64,000 bases of DNA, from the NCBI GenBank assembly GCA_942493245.1, contig OW818685.1, positions 2,356,001-2,420,000 of the forward strand. The letters run 5' to 3'. This document shows positions 48,385 through 56,508 of this stretch, piece by piece. Positions within the stretch are counted from its first letter, which is position 1, and the number at the start of each line of letters is the position of its first letter. The position numbers were made by a program, and so were the translations under genes. Source of the stretch: DAOPYU01 sp942493245. GTDB lineage: Bacteria > Sumerlaeota > Sumerlaeia > UBA8349. The notes below the pieces were generated by a model. The model was not told the origin of the DNA, did no database searches, and was given only the letters and a program-made list of their open reading frames with translations.

Positions 48385-48993
48385 ATGAACACGACCGAAA
48401 GAATTCGCCAACAAGCAGAGCAACTTCAGGCTGGACAACCCGTTACAATTCAAACGTTCATGATGTTTGGTAACCGTGCGGCGGTGGATCAGTCTCTGGG
48501 GCGTCTCGTCAAGGAAGGCGTTCTATCGCGTCCCGCCCGTGGCGTTTACGTTCGTCCCCGGAAGAATCCCTATGTGGGCGAAGTTCCTCCCGAGCCGTTG
48601 GAGGTGGCAGAGGCCATCGCAAAAGAAACGGGAGCCGTCATACAGGTTCAGGGCGCCGAAGCGGCAAGGCGGATGGGATTCAGTACCCAGGTACCGACAC
48701 ATCCCATCTTTCACACGAGCGGTCCCAGTCGACGCCTCTATCTGGGGCAGATGGAAATCACCCTGAAGCATACCAGTCCCCGCAAACTGGCCTTGACGGG
48801 GCGTCCGGCTGGTATCGCCCTGACGGCTTTGTGGTACCTGGGGAAAAACAGCGTTACGGTCGAAACAATCGAACGCATCCATACGCAACTGGCCTCCGAG
48901 GAATTCGAAGCGTTACGCTCCGCCGCGCCTTCCATGCCCGCCTGGATGCACGATGCCTTCATCAAGTATGAAATGGGGTTGCAGCATGCCTAA
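48385..48993 (+). CDS. AbiEi-like antitoxin/transcriptional regulator (DUF6088 type)
   Basis: A 202-residue protein with GGGAGGGG before the ATG. N-terminal winged HTH (QAGQPVTIQTFMMFGNRAAVDQSLGRLVKEGVLSRPARGVYVRP, in parts) and C-terminal domain (VAEAIAKETGAVIQVQGAEAARRMGFSTQVP, FHTSGPSRRLYLG, ITLKHTSPRKLALTGRPAG) match the DUF6088/AbiEi family. AbiEi represses the abiE operon and counteracts the AbiEii nucleotidyltransferase toxin. Here the toxin gene next to it is destroyed, so the antitoxin is orphaned. It sits with its own promoter between two phage tail operons. Confidence 0.85.
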   Translation: MNTTERIRQQAEQLQAGQPVTIQTFMMFGNRAAVDQSLGRLVKEGVLSRPARGVYVRPRKNPYVGEVPPEPLEVAEAIAKETGAVIQVQGAEAARRMGFSTQVPTHPIFHTSGPSRRLYLGQMEITLKHTSPRKLALTGRPAGIALTALWYLGKNSVTVETIERIHTQLASEEFEALRSAAPSMPAWMHDAFIKYEMGLQHA

Positions 48994-49146
48994 ATTCCTG
49001 CGTCTGTCCATCCGTGAACAAGCCGACATTCTCTCCGCAATGGCGGCGAGGATTTTTGCTCAGCTGGAATGTTCGACACACCTCCCCCAGACTTTGAAGA
49101 GATGATGGCGCAATTAAAGCAGATCCAGGAAGCCATTAACGGCTGA
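48986..49146 (+). pseudogene. Remnant of AbiEii-type toxin gene
   Basis: ATG 48986 overlaps the antitoxin stop, as in intact abiE operons. The first 28 codons (KFLRLSIREQADILSAMAAR) look like an AbiEii N-terminus, then the frame hits a stop at 49105. In another frame ATG 49069 encodes FDTPPPDFEEMMAQLKQIQEAING, which resembles the usual AbiEii C-terminus (P-x-F-x-x-L-x-x-x-L-x-x-x-E-x-x-I-N). A large internal deletion with frame change would explain both. About 200 or more residues, including the catalytic core, are missing. Confidence 0.6.
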
Positions 49147-49176
49147 TTCCGCGTCAGAGTTGGATCTGGAGAGTCG

Positions 49177-49240
49177 GACAATAAAGCGGGATCTGCACAG
49201 GAACCGTTTCACTCTACTGTGCAGATCCCGCTTTATTGTC
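49177..49240. terminator. Exceptionally long perfect hairpin (24 bp)
   Basis: GACAATAAAGCGGGATC.. at 49177-49200 pairs without mismatch with 49217-49240 across a 16-nt loop. The right side continues with TTCC rather than a T run, though the stem itself has TTTATTG near its base. It lies between the AbiE remnant and promoter copy 7 and could end transcription in both directions. Confidence 0.6.
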
Positions 49241-49303
49241 TTCCTTCTATTCCCCGCGTATTCCAATCCTCCCGTCTTTTTTCAAAATCTTCACGTGAAG
49301 CCC

Positions 49304-49332
49304 GACACTTTTCCAATTCTTCCGGTATGTAA
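49304..49332 (+). promoter_or_regulatory. Phage-type promoter element, copy 7 (hub/baseplate block)
   Basis: GACACTTTT, 13 nt, TATGTAA, then CCCGTGAG. Upstream CTTTTTTCAAAATC. Leader hairpin: CCCGT and GGCGT on the left pair with ACGCC and ACGGG on the right (49333-49359), 10 bp with a 2-nt bulge. Serves 49.4-56.9 kb. Confidence 0.7.
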
Positions 49333-49366
49333 CCCGTGAGGCGTTTTGCACGCCACGGGAGAACCG

Positions 49367-50638
49367 ATGGAACTGGACACGTTCAAGCCGACTTTTCTGA
49401 TCCAGATCGAGGGACAGACGCTCTCGAAGGACATCACACAGGAGATCACGTCGTTCTCGTTCACGGACAACGAGGCAGAACTCGACGTGCTGGAACTGTG
49501 CGTGACGAACCGCAACCTCCAGTTCGTGGACGACCCGCTCTTTCAGGAAGGGAACGAAATCGTCGCCCGGTTCGGGTACGTCGATAACCTCTCGCCGAGG
49601 AAAAAGGCGGTCATCAAGGACATTGACTACGACTTTCCGGAGAGCGGCGACCCGACGATCCGGATCAAGGCGTACGACAAGGGGTTCAAACTGGCGGGCA
49701 AGGATAACCAGAAGGTCTGGCAGAGGCCCGCTCCGGGCATTCTTTACTCGGAGATTGCGGAGGAAATCGCCGCGAGCAACGGCCTCAAGCCGGTGATCCA
49801 ACCGACCCACGTCCGGCACCTGCGCGTGACGCAGAGCAACCTGTCGGACGCGCAGTTTCTGAGGGAACTGGCCACCAAGGCCCGCGGCCAGGACGGCAAG
49901 GGCGTGACGGGGTATGTGTTCTTCGTTCAGGACGATGAACTGCATTTTCATCCGCGCGAACTGGACCAGACGCCCGCTCTGGCGCTGGAGTACTTCACAG
50001 ACAAGAAGGGACTCCTCCGATCGTTCACCCCCTCGACGCAGTCACAGGGGGCCAAAGGGTGCGGCACGGAAACCCACTCCATCGGTGTCGATCCGCGCAA
50101 GAAGGCCGTGATCCAACACAAGGCGAACAACGCCACCACACCGGAACGCCCTTCGCTGGGGAAGAAAACCTATCTGGTGAACGGCAACACGGGCGAAGCC
50201 GCTTACAAAGAACAGGAGACCGGCCAGATCGCGCCCAGTTACGAGCGCTCCGAGGCGTTCGACGAGGAACCGAGGCAGGAACCGGCTCAGGACCTGGCCG
50301 AAGGAAAGTTTCGGAACGCCGAACTGCGTCAGGTCGAAGCCGACGCGGCGACGATCGGCATTCCGTCACTCAAGGCCAAACAGAACATCGAGATCAAAGG
50401 GGTGGGGCGGAAGTTTTCCGGCGTGTACTACTGCCACTCGGTCCGCCACAGCCTGGATGGCAACGGGTATTCGTGCGAACTCAAACTGAAGAGAAACGCG
50501 CTGGGCAAGGGCGCGGGAGCAAAGTCCGAAGCGGCCAAGGGGAAACCGAACGAGACCGAAGCCCCGGCCACGCCGCAGGAGACTCCCCCGCCGATGGTAA
50601 CGGTGGACGCCGAGACAGGGGCGGTCCGGAAAGGATGA
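49367..50638 (+). CDS. Baseplate hub protein (gpD/T4 gp27-like, late control family)
   Basis: A 423-residue protein; ATG 49367 has GGGAG 5 nt upstream. TFLIQIEGQTLSKDITQEITSFSFTDNEAELDVLELCV, NEIVARFGYVDNLSPRKKAVIKDIDYDFPESGDPTIRIKAYDKGFKLAG, VTQSNLSDAQFLRELATKARG and YVFFVQDDELHFHPREL (all in parts) are the gpD order: two beta barrels and a helical insert. The C-terminal 60 residues are Pro/Ala-rich. It forms the trimer or hexamer hub above the spike. Confidence 0.9.
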   Translation: MELDTFKPTFLIQIEGQTLSKDITQEITSFSFTDNEAELDVLELCVTNRNLQFVDDPLFQEGNEIVARFGYVDNLSPRKKAVIKDIDYDFPESGDPTIRIKAYDKGFKLAGKDNQKVWQRPAPGILYSEIAEEIAASNGLKPVIQPTHVRHLRVTQSNLSDAQFLRELATKARGQDGKGVTGYVFFVQDDELHFHPRELDQTPALALEYFTDKKGLLRSFTPSTQSQGAKGCGTETHSIGVDPRKKAVIQHKANNATTPERPSLGKKTYLVNGNTGEAAYKEQETGQIAPSYERSEAFDEEPRQEPAQDLAEGKFRNAELRQVEADAATIGIPSLKAKQNIEIKGVGRKFSGVYYCHSVRHSLDGNGYSCELKLKRNALGKGAGAKSEAAKGKPNETEAPATPQETPPPMVTVDAETGAVRKG

Positions 50639-51018
50639 AGAAGATGGGCGATCTGACAAAAGATTTCAGCCGCAGTGAGTTCGCGTGCAAGGGGACGAAC
50701 TGTTGCGGAGGCAGCGCACCGGTGCATCCGGCGCTTGTCTGGGGGCTGCAGGAACTGCGCGACAAGGCGGGCGTTCCGCTCACATTGTCGAGCGGGTTTC
50801 GCTGTGTACGGCACAACCGGAAGGTTGGAGGTGAACAACAGAGCCAGCATACGCTGGGCCTGGCCGCCGACGTGCTTGTGCCGGAAGGGTGGAGCGCCGA
50901 GCGGCTGGCGGAACTGGCCGAGTCCGTCCCGGTCTTCCACGAGGGTGGGATCGGGATTTACCCCACCTGGGTGCATGTGGACGCGCGAACGACGGGAAAA
51001 GCGAGGTGGAGACAATGA
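50635..51018 (+). CDS. M15-family peptidase (probable endolysin or tail-associated)
   Basis: A 127-residue protein in ATGA overlap with the hub gene. Zinc-ligand blocks SQHTLGLAADVLV (H-x-x-G-x-A-x-D) and TWVHVDAR (W-V-H-V-D) and the entry LSSGFRCVRHN are those of M15A peptidases, which cut peptidoglycan cross-bridges. No signal peptide. Position between hub and DUF1353 gene allows either a tail-tip role or host lysis with the membrane protein at 51506. Confidence 0.88.
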   Translation: MKKMGDLTKDFSRSEFACKGTNCCGGSAPVHPALVWGLQELRDKAGVPLTLSSGFRCVRHNRKVGGEQQSQHTLGLAADVLVPEGWSAERLAELAESVPVFHEGGIGIYPTWVHVDARTTGKARWRQ

Positions 51019-51509
51019 CGGCGGAAAGCAGAATGTGGCGGGCGAAACGAAGATGGCAGCGGCATGGCGCCGAAAAGGTCTCGGAGGGTGGATCTCAGTT
51101 CCATATCCCGCAACCCAACGGCCACATCGGTCTGGACGGCCCGCTCCGGGTGGAACTCCTGGAGGACGGAATCCGGGCGCGTCTGATCGAACCGTTCCGC
51201 GTGCAGTTGCGAGAGTTCGGGGGACAAACAATCGAAGTCCCGCAGGGTTTTGAAACGGACTTTGCATCGGTACCCCGGTTTTTCTGGCGGATTGTGCCGC
51301 CGTGGGGCCGCTACTCCCCGGCGGCGGTCGTCCACGATTACCTCTATCAATCCGGGAAACTGGCGCGGGCCGAAGCCGACTGGGTCTTTCTGACGCTCAT
51401 GCAGCGGCTGGGTGTCCCCGCGTGGAAACGGAATGTGATGTACGAAGCCGTCCGCCTGTTCGGCGGAGCGGCGTGGAACACATGTCGAGAAAAGGAGGAA
51501 GTATTGTGA
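51015..51509 (+). CDS. DUF1353 protein
   Basis: A 164-residue protein, ATGA overlap. VPQGFETDFASVPRFFWRIVPPWGRYSPAAVVHDYLYQSG (in parts) is the DUF1353 core (F-x-T-D-x-A-S-V-P, P-x-G-x-Y, A-A-x-x-H-D-x-L-Y). Such proteins are common next to phage lysis or tail genes; function unknown. The start is fixed by overlap with the peptidase stop. Confidence 0.88.
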   Translation: MTAESRMWRAKRRWQRHGAEKVSEGGSQFHIPQPNGHIGLDGPLRVELLEDGIRARLIEPFRVQLREFGGQTIEVPQGFETDFASVPRFFWRIVPPWGRYSPAAVVHDYLYQSGKLARAEADWVFLTLMQRLGVPAWKRNVMYEAVRLFGGAAWNTCREKEEVL

Positions 51510-51919
51510 GTGGAACAGTGGAACGCCTGGGGGTACCCGGGGAGATTGAGTCGCTCAAATCGGCCTGCGAGGCACAGGGGGCGCGGCTCGACACCCTGCG
51601 CGGGCGGGTGGATGAACACGATCTTCGGCTCGAACGGACGGACGCGTTGCTCAAGGGGGCGGGCGGCAACGGTCACCCCTCGTGGAGCGAACGGTTGATC
51701 CTGCTTGAGGACTGGCAACGGCGTCAGGAGAAACTGCTGACGGGGCTCCCCACGCAACTGGCCGAGATCAAGATCCAACTCCAGATGCTCGTCTCGCAGC
51801 GACAGATGCACACCTCGGCGCGGACGGGAGCGTTCTGGACGGCGGCTGCGTCGCTGGGCGCCGCGATTCTGACCGCGCTGGGTTCGGCCGCGTTTCTGTG
51901 GTGGAGTCGCCACCCGTGA
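51506..51919 (+). CDS. Coiled-coil protein with C-terminal membrane helix (holin/XhlA-like candidate)
   Basis: A 137-residue protein, GTG 51506 with AAGGAGGA upstream. N-terminal coiled coil (IESLKSACEAQGARLDTLRGRVDEHDLRLERTDALL, in parts), a middle helix, and a single C-terminal membrane segment FWTAAASLGAAILTALGSAAFLWW. This is the layout of XhlA-type holin-associated proteins. Next to an M15 peptidase it may complete a lysis cassette. Confidence 0.6.
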   Translation: MSGTVERLGVPGEIESLKSACEAQGARLDTLRGRVDEHDLRLERTDALLKGAGGNGHPSWSERLILLEDWQRRQEKLLTGLPTQLAEIKIQLQMLVSQRQMHTSARTGAFWTAAASLGAAILTALGSAAFLWWSRHP

Positions 51920-52965
51920 TCGAGACCACCGAGCGGCAGTACGAGGACCGCTACAAGAACCGCTGGTACGGCAAGTACCGGGCGTTTGTCCGCGATCACC
52001 ACGACCCGGAACGGCTGGGACGGGTCCGGATGGAGATCCCCTCCGTTCTGGGAACCGGACGCGAGAACTGGTCGGAGTGGGCCTACCCCTGTTTTCCCTA
52101 TGGCGGAAACGACGATGGCGGCTTCTTTCTGGTGCCCGAGGAAGGGGCGTCGGTCTGGGCCGAGTTCGAGGGCGGGATTGTGCAACACCCGATCTGGACG
52201 GGGGTCTGGCTGGCCGGGAGTGCGCCGGGGGAACAGCCCGAAGAGTCCAAGCGCGAATGCTCCGGGGCAACCTGTCTGGACTGCGGGGACCGGCTCGAAC
52301 ACCAGCCCCACACCCACGACGACCGGGAACACCGCAAGTACCAAGCGCATCCACCGTACGCGTGCCCCCGGTTCCGGGTTCTGATGAAAACGGAGACCGG
52401 TCACACGATCCTGTGCGACGACAAGGACGAGGCGGAGTGCCTGAAGGTGCTTGACCGCTCTGGACAGGGGCTGCATTTCGAGAGCCGGGTCAAGCGGACG
52501 GCACAGGCGGGGAACACCCTGCGGCGGGGCGTACGGGAGGCCGAGTTGGGCAATCAGATCGATCTCCGGACCCAGATTGAGGGCCAGCGGGCAAAGATCG
52601 AGTTCACCGATCTCTCGGGTCAGTTCGTCCGGCTCGAAGCCTGGCAGGATCGCGAGAAGATCCACCTCCAGTCGTGCGACAAAGGGCGGACACGCTGGCA
52701 GAAGATCCTGCTCGACACCACGAAGGGACGCGAGCAGGTCCACATCTGGGGTCTCAACGGAACGCAGGAGATTCTCCTCGATTCAACGGCTGGAGCGGAA
52801 AAGATCGAACTGCGCGACAAGGCAGGACAGTCGGTTGTCCTGAACGCCGCGGCGGGGGCCGAGTCTCTGCGCGCTACGGACAAGTCCGGCAGTACGATCC
52901 TGATGGACGCCGTGGGGGGTAACCTCCTCGTGAAAGCCTCGAACATGACTTTTATCAACCCGTGA
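51898..52965 (+). CDS. Baseplate spike protein (gpV/gp5-VgrG-like)
   Basis: A 355-residue protein; GTG 51898 gives the longest frame, and GTG 51916 in a GTGA overlap with the previous stop is an equally good start. The OB-fold is YRAFVRDHHDPERLGRVRMEIPS, WAYPCFPYGGNDDGGFFLVPEEGASVWAEFEGG, HPIWTGVW (in parts), as in gpV/gp5. A Cys/His-rich insert follows (CSGATCLDCGDRLEHQPHTH). The C-terminal 150 residues form regular beta repeats (IHLQSCDKGRTRWQKILLDTTKG and so on), the needle. It pierces the outer membrane and is tipped by the PAAR protein. Confidence 0.88.
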   Translation: MVESPPVIETTERQYEDRYKNRWYGKYRAFVRDHHDPERLGRVRMEIPSVLGTGRENWSEWAYPCFPYGGNDDGGFFLVPEEGASVWAEFEGGIVQHPIWTGVWLAGSAPGEQPEESKRECSGATCLDCGDRLEHQPHTHDDREHRKYQAHPPYACPRFRVLMKTETGHTILCDDKDEAECLKVLDRSGQGLHFESRVKRTAQAGNTLRRGVREAELGNQIDLRTQIEGQRAKIEFTDLSGQFVRLEAWQDREKIHLQSCDKGRTRWQKILLDTTKGREQVHIWGLNGTQEILLDSTAGAEKIELRDKAGQSVVLNAAAGAESLRATDKSGSTILMDAVGGNLLVKASNMTFINP

Positions 52966-52975
52966 GGAGCAATCC

Positions 52976-53737
52976 ATGCAACCCAAAGTCTCGATTGTCA
53001 TGACCGTTTACAATGCCGAACGCTATCTGTCCGAGGCGGTCGGTAGCGTGCTGGCGCAAAGCTTCGGCGATCTGGAACTGATCCTGTGGGATGACGGTTC
53101 GACGGACGGGTCGGCAGACATCGCCCGGGATTTGAGCGAAACCGATCCGCGCATTCGCTTCATCGCCTCGGAACACCGGGGGCGCGGCGTGGCCCTCGCG
53201 AAAGCGTGTGCGCGAACGCAAGGCCTCTATCTGGCCCTCGTGGACGCGGACGACCGGCTGGAACCCACGGCCGTCGAGGAATGCGTCCACTCTCTGAATC
53301 ACCAGCCCAGAGTCGGCATGGTGTACACCGATCACCGGAGTATGAACTCCGAAGGCCAGTCGCGCGGACTCGGACGGCGGTGCCGGATTCCCTACTCGAA
53401 GGAGCGGCTCCTGCTCGACTTCATGACGCACCACTTTCGGCTTTTGCGGCGGAGTGTTTATGAACAGGTCGGTGGGTTCGACGCCACGTTTCCCCTGGCG
53501 ATGGATTACGACCTCTGCCTGCGGCTTTCGGAAGTAACAGAGATCGCGTACCTTTCCCACCCTCTTTACCACTACCGCCTCCACCCGGAGAGCCTCTCGG
53601 CCACACGGCGTCTCGAACAGGCCTTGTGGGCGCAGCGGGCGATTCAGAACGCGCTCGAGCGGCGCGGGAGGACGGACACGGTCTGCGAACTGGATGTCCG
53701 GACGCAGTTCCGGCTGCGGAGGAAAGAACGTGGGTAA
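52976..53737 (+). CDS. Family 2 glycosyltransferase within the baseplate operon
   Basis: A 253-residue protein. GT-A fold: VSIVMTVYNAERYLSEAVGSVLAQSF (start), ILWDDGSTDGSADI (nucleotide-binding Asp), LALVDADDRLEP (D-x-D), FDATFPLAMDYDLCLRLSE (catalytic acid region). No membrane segment. Genes of this type attach sugars to surface polymers or, in some phages, to DNA or virion proteins. It lies between spike and PAAR genes with 10 nt and an overlap, so it is co-expressed with the baseplate; modification of a virion protein or of host surface glycan are the options. Confidence 0.9.
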   Translation: MQPKVSIVMTVYNAERYLSEAVGSVLAQSFGDLELILWDDGSTDGSADIARDLSETDPRIRFIASEHRGRGVALAKACARTQGLYLALVDADDRLEPTAVEECVHSLNHQPRVGMVYTDHRSMNSEGQSRGLGRRCRIPYSKERLLLDFMTHHFRLLRRSVYEQVGGFDATFPLAMDYDLCLRLSEVTEIAYLSHPLYHYRLHPESLSATRRLEQALWAQRAIQNALERRGRTDTVCELDVRTQFRLRRKERG

Positions 53738-53996
53738 GCCCCAGGCCCGGATGGGCGACGCGACCAGCCACGGCGGCCTGATTGTGACCGGCGCGATGCG
53801 GACCTTTGTCAACGGACGCCCGGTGGCGCGGATGGGAGACCTGCACGCCTGCCCGATCCCCGGACACAGTGTGAACCCGATCGTCACGGGCAGCCTCGAC
53901 ACCTTCACCGAGGGACGGCCCAATGCGCGGATCGGGGATGTTACGGCCTGCGGCGCGGTCATTGTCACCGGCAGCCTGAACACACTGGACAATTGA
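53730..53996 (+). CDS. PAAR-repeat spike-tip protein
   Basis: An 88-residue protein starting at GTG 53730, with GGAGG 7-8 nt upstream. ARMGDATSHGGLIVTGAMRTFVNGRPVARMGDLHACPIPGHSVNPIVTGS and ARIGDVTACGAVIVTGS (in parts) are typical PAAR blocks with metal-binding His/Cys. It sharpens the tip of the gpV trimer. It overlaps the glycosyltransferase stop. Confidence 0.93.
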   Translation: MGKPQARMGDATSHGGLIVTGAMRTFVNGRPVARMGDLHACPIPGHSVNPIVTGSLDTFTEGRPNARIGDVTACGAVIVTGSLNTLDN

Positions 53997-54008
53997 GAGG
54001 GAGACGGC

Positions 54009-54329
54009 ATGGCGGTGAGTGAAATTCTGAACATCCGCTACTGGGACGTGTTTCCGAAGAAGATCGTGGTGTCGCGTTCCGCTGTGGAACGGGCGATTCC
54101 GCTTTCGATCCGGGGGAACCCGAGCGGCACGCCCGAGTTCGAGAGCATGGACTCGAGTATCGCCACGGTCGATTCGGAGGGCGTGGTCCACACGGGGCTT
54201 CAACCGGGCTCGACTCTGATCCGCATCTATGACTCCTGGGAACGGAGCAGTGTGCGCACGGTGTCGGTCGAGGTGGCCGCGCCCCCGGCGGGCGCAGTCT
54301 GGATGGCCTGGGAGGAACCGGCGCCATGA
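54009..54329 (+). CDS. Bacterial Ig-like (Big2-type) domain protein
   Basis: A 106-residue protein. FPKKIVVSRSAVERAIPLSI, FESMDSSIATVDSEGVVHTGLQPGSTLIRIYDSWERSSVRTVSVEV (in parts) is a single Big2 fold (S-x-x-A-x-V-x-x-x-G-x-V-x-x-x-x-x-G-x-x-x-I). It overlaps the vWA gene. Probably a virion adhesion or decoration domain on the baseplate. Confidence 0.75.
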   Translation: MAVSEILNIRYWDVFPKKIVVSRSAVERAIPLSIRGNPSGTPEFESMDSSIATVDSEGVVHTGLQPGSTLIRIYDSWERSSVRTVSVEVAAPPAGAVWMAWEEPAP

Positions 54330-55426
54330 CCCGCAATCCGTTTGTCGGAAGATCCTGCCTGGGACGCCATATCACAGAGCGGATGCGCGACCTCAACCGC
54401 ATCGAGCAGGCGATGGGGAGCGTGGGCAGCAACCTCGATATCATGATCATCGTGGACACCTCGGGAAGCATGAGTACGGTCATTGAGACGGTCCGGAGTC
54501 AGGTGGGCCGAATCTTCTCCGGCGTCATCGATACGTATGGCGGTACGCGGATCGGCCTGATGCAGCAGGGGCTGGACGGCAACACGAACGATCCCACGTA
54601 CAAGAAGCGGGCGCTGATCCTCTGCCAGCCGACTCGCGATCCGGCTGTTTTCACCTCTGCCACCCACCTTCTGCCCGGAGCCAATGGGTCGACCGAATGG
54701 TACCTGAACGCGATGGAACTGGCCGCCGAGCAGACGGCCTGGAATCCCGGCTCTCAGAAATTGCTGATCACCATCGGCGACGAACCGGCGAACCAGTACC
54801 ACAGCGGCACTTCGCATATCACCACGATGGCGCGTTTCAACGAGACCATCGCGTACCTCAAGAGCCTGAACGTGATTTCGTGCATGATCTGTCCGCGCAC
54901 CAACTCGTGGACATCGTGTCAGGCCACCTACCAGAGCATGGCCAGCGGGACGGGCGGGAAATGCCTGATCGCTCCGGCGGACCAGGAAGTCGTCGAGATG
55001 ATTGTCACAATGGTCGGCTACTTCGCGCTCCAGCAGACCCGGTGGATCCGGTATGAAATGGACGGAAGCAAGACGTCCCTGGGAGAACCGGACGGGGGCA
55101 TTACGGTTCCACTTCTGGAGGGACTGGACGGCGCGCCCCTCACGCCCTTTTACATCCGGGACCTTCGAGCGGCGGTCGGGCGCATCGTGAGCGAGAACAG
55201 GCTGAAGACGCCCGGTGACGTTCTCTATGACTGGACGCCCGGCAGTCCCAGCCACCTGCTCGCACTGGCAATGCAGAGCGGCGCCGACTATGGCCTGACC
55301 GGAACCCCCACCACGTGGCGCAGAAACGTGGAGGAATTGACCGGGACGCCCCCCTGCGATCTGGATATCGGGGAAATCACCGAATGTGTGCGGCTGCTGA
55401 AAACGGCCGCAGGAGTGGACGAATGA
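54326..55426 (+). CDS. von Willebrand factor A (vWA) domain virion protein
   Basis: A 366-residue protein. LDIMIIVDTSGSMSTVIETVRSQV (in parts) carries the MIDAS motif D-x-S-x-S at about 43; GGTRIGLMQQG and KLLITIGDEPANQ continue the Rossmann-like fold (to about 240). The C-terminal 120 residues are a different beta-rich part. MIDAS domains bind ligands through a metal. Placement after PAAR and Ig genes suggests a host-binding or baseplate-bracing role; vWA proteins are uncommon in phage baseplates. Confidence 0.82.
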   Translation: MTRNPFVGRSCLGRHITERMRDLNRIEQAMGSVGSNLDIMIIVDTSGSMSTVIETVRSQVGRIFSGVIDTYGGTRIGLMQQGLDGNTNDPTYKKRALILCQPTRDPAVFTSATHLLPGANGSTEWYLNAMELAAEQTAWNPGSQKLLITIGDEPANQYHSGTSHITTMARFNETIAYLKSLNVISCMICPRTNSWTSCQATYQSMASGTGGKCLIAPADQEVVEMIVTMVGYFALQQTRWIRYEMDGSKTSLGEPDGGITVPLLEGLDGAPLTPFYIRDLRAAVGRIVSENRLKTPGDVLYDWTPGSPSHLLALAMQSGADYGLTGTPTTWRRNVEELTGTPPCDLDIGEITECVRLLKTAAGVDE

Positions 55427-56508
55427 GCGGAACGGGATATGGCGGGGAGGAACTGCTGATCGAGCAAACGAGCAGCGCCGAAGCCCACTATGAATTGATG
55501 GCGCTGGCACGGGTTCTGGCCGAGGGACTCGGCCTCACAGCCGGGGGCGAGGATCGCGTCCCATTCCTCGCGGGGATTGCCCAGACGCTGGAATCCTCCC
55601 GGATCGAGACGGCCCGGTTGCTGGCCGCCGGGGTGACCGCTCTGGGAGAAATCCGCGACCACATTCCCACCTCAGCGGGCGGGGGCGTGCCGGAAGGCTG
55701 GAACACCCAACTCGACGCCATCCGATCGGAACTCGCACAGATGCGTACCATCCTGCAGGCGGGGCACACCGCCGGGGAAGCCATCCGGCAGGAAGCGCAG
55801 GGGGTACTCCAAGCACACGCCCGGGCCGCGCAGAACTACCTGAAGCAGTTGCCGACCGATCCCGAGCCGGACTGGTTCCCGTTTGAATCGCTTCCGACGG
55901 GGACCACCGTTCGCGAACTCGCCGACGGGGGACGGCTCTTCGGCCTTCCGAGCGCCGATCAGATCCGCGTCCTCCCCGACGGCTCGATGGTCTTCATCGG
56001 GAACAATGGAACCAGTTCGGCAGTGCCACCCCCCCGGGGACGGCAGGTTTCGCTCCCCAATGGCATGGTGTTCATCCTTCGCGCCGAGGCGGTGCGAACC
56101 ACGCACGAAGCGGCGGGGATCGCGGGACTGCCGTGGAACATCGAACCCACTCGCGTGGCTGAGACGCGGTACTCCGCAGCGCTTCCCGGGGGCATCCGCC
56201 TGGACGTCAACCACACCGAGCGCTCGGCGACCCTCATCAACCCCGCCGGAACGGTCGTGTGTCTCAGCCCGGAGCGAATCGAAGGGATTGGGGAGACAGT
56301 TGAAGTGACCTTCATCGCCGGAGGATCGAAGAGTTTCGCAGCTCAGGAATCGGGCCATCGTGGGGTCCTCGAGGCGGACGGGACACTCCACCTCGCCCTG
56401 TCCAACGGCCTCGATCTGGTGGTCCTGTTTTCGGAGGGCAGCATTCCGGAGACCGATTCGGGGGGTGGCAGTGTCTGCGGCATCCAGTGCGAGGCTCGCG
56501 TATTATGA
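55423..56508 (+). CDS. Unknown baseplate-region protein, 361 aa
   Basis: ATGA overlap with the vWA gene. About 10-150 is helical with long amphipathic stretches (HYELMALARVLAEGLGL, DAIRSELAQMRTILQAGHTAGEAIRQEAQGV, in parts). About 160-355 is beta-rich with repeated -LPDGSMVFIGNNGTSS-, -LPNGMVFILRAEAVR-, -LSNGLDLVVLFSEG- units, suggesting a repeated strand-turn motif (L-x-N/D-G-x-x-x-x). No family recognised. Probably structural, shared operon with gp25. Confidence 0.6.
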   Translation: MSGTGYGGEELLIEQTSSAEAHYELMALARVLAEGLGLTAGGEDRVPFLAGIAQTLESSRIETARLLAAGVTALGEIRDHIPTSAGGGVPEGWNTQLDAIRSELAQMRTILQAGHTAGEAIRQEAQGVLQAHARAAQNYLKQLPTDPEPDWFPFESLPTGTTVRELADGGRLFGLPSADQIRVLPDGSMVFIGNNGTSSAVPPPRGRQVSLPNGMVFILRAEAVRTTHEAAGIAGLPWNIEPTRVAETRYSAALPGGIRLDVNHTERSATLINPAGTVVCLSPERIEGIGETVEVTFIAGGSKSFAAQESGHRGVLEADGTLHLALSNGLDLVVLFSEGSIPETDSGGGSVCGIQCEARVL

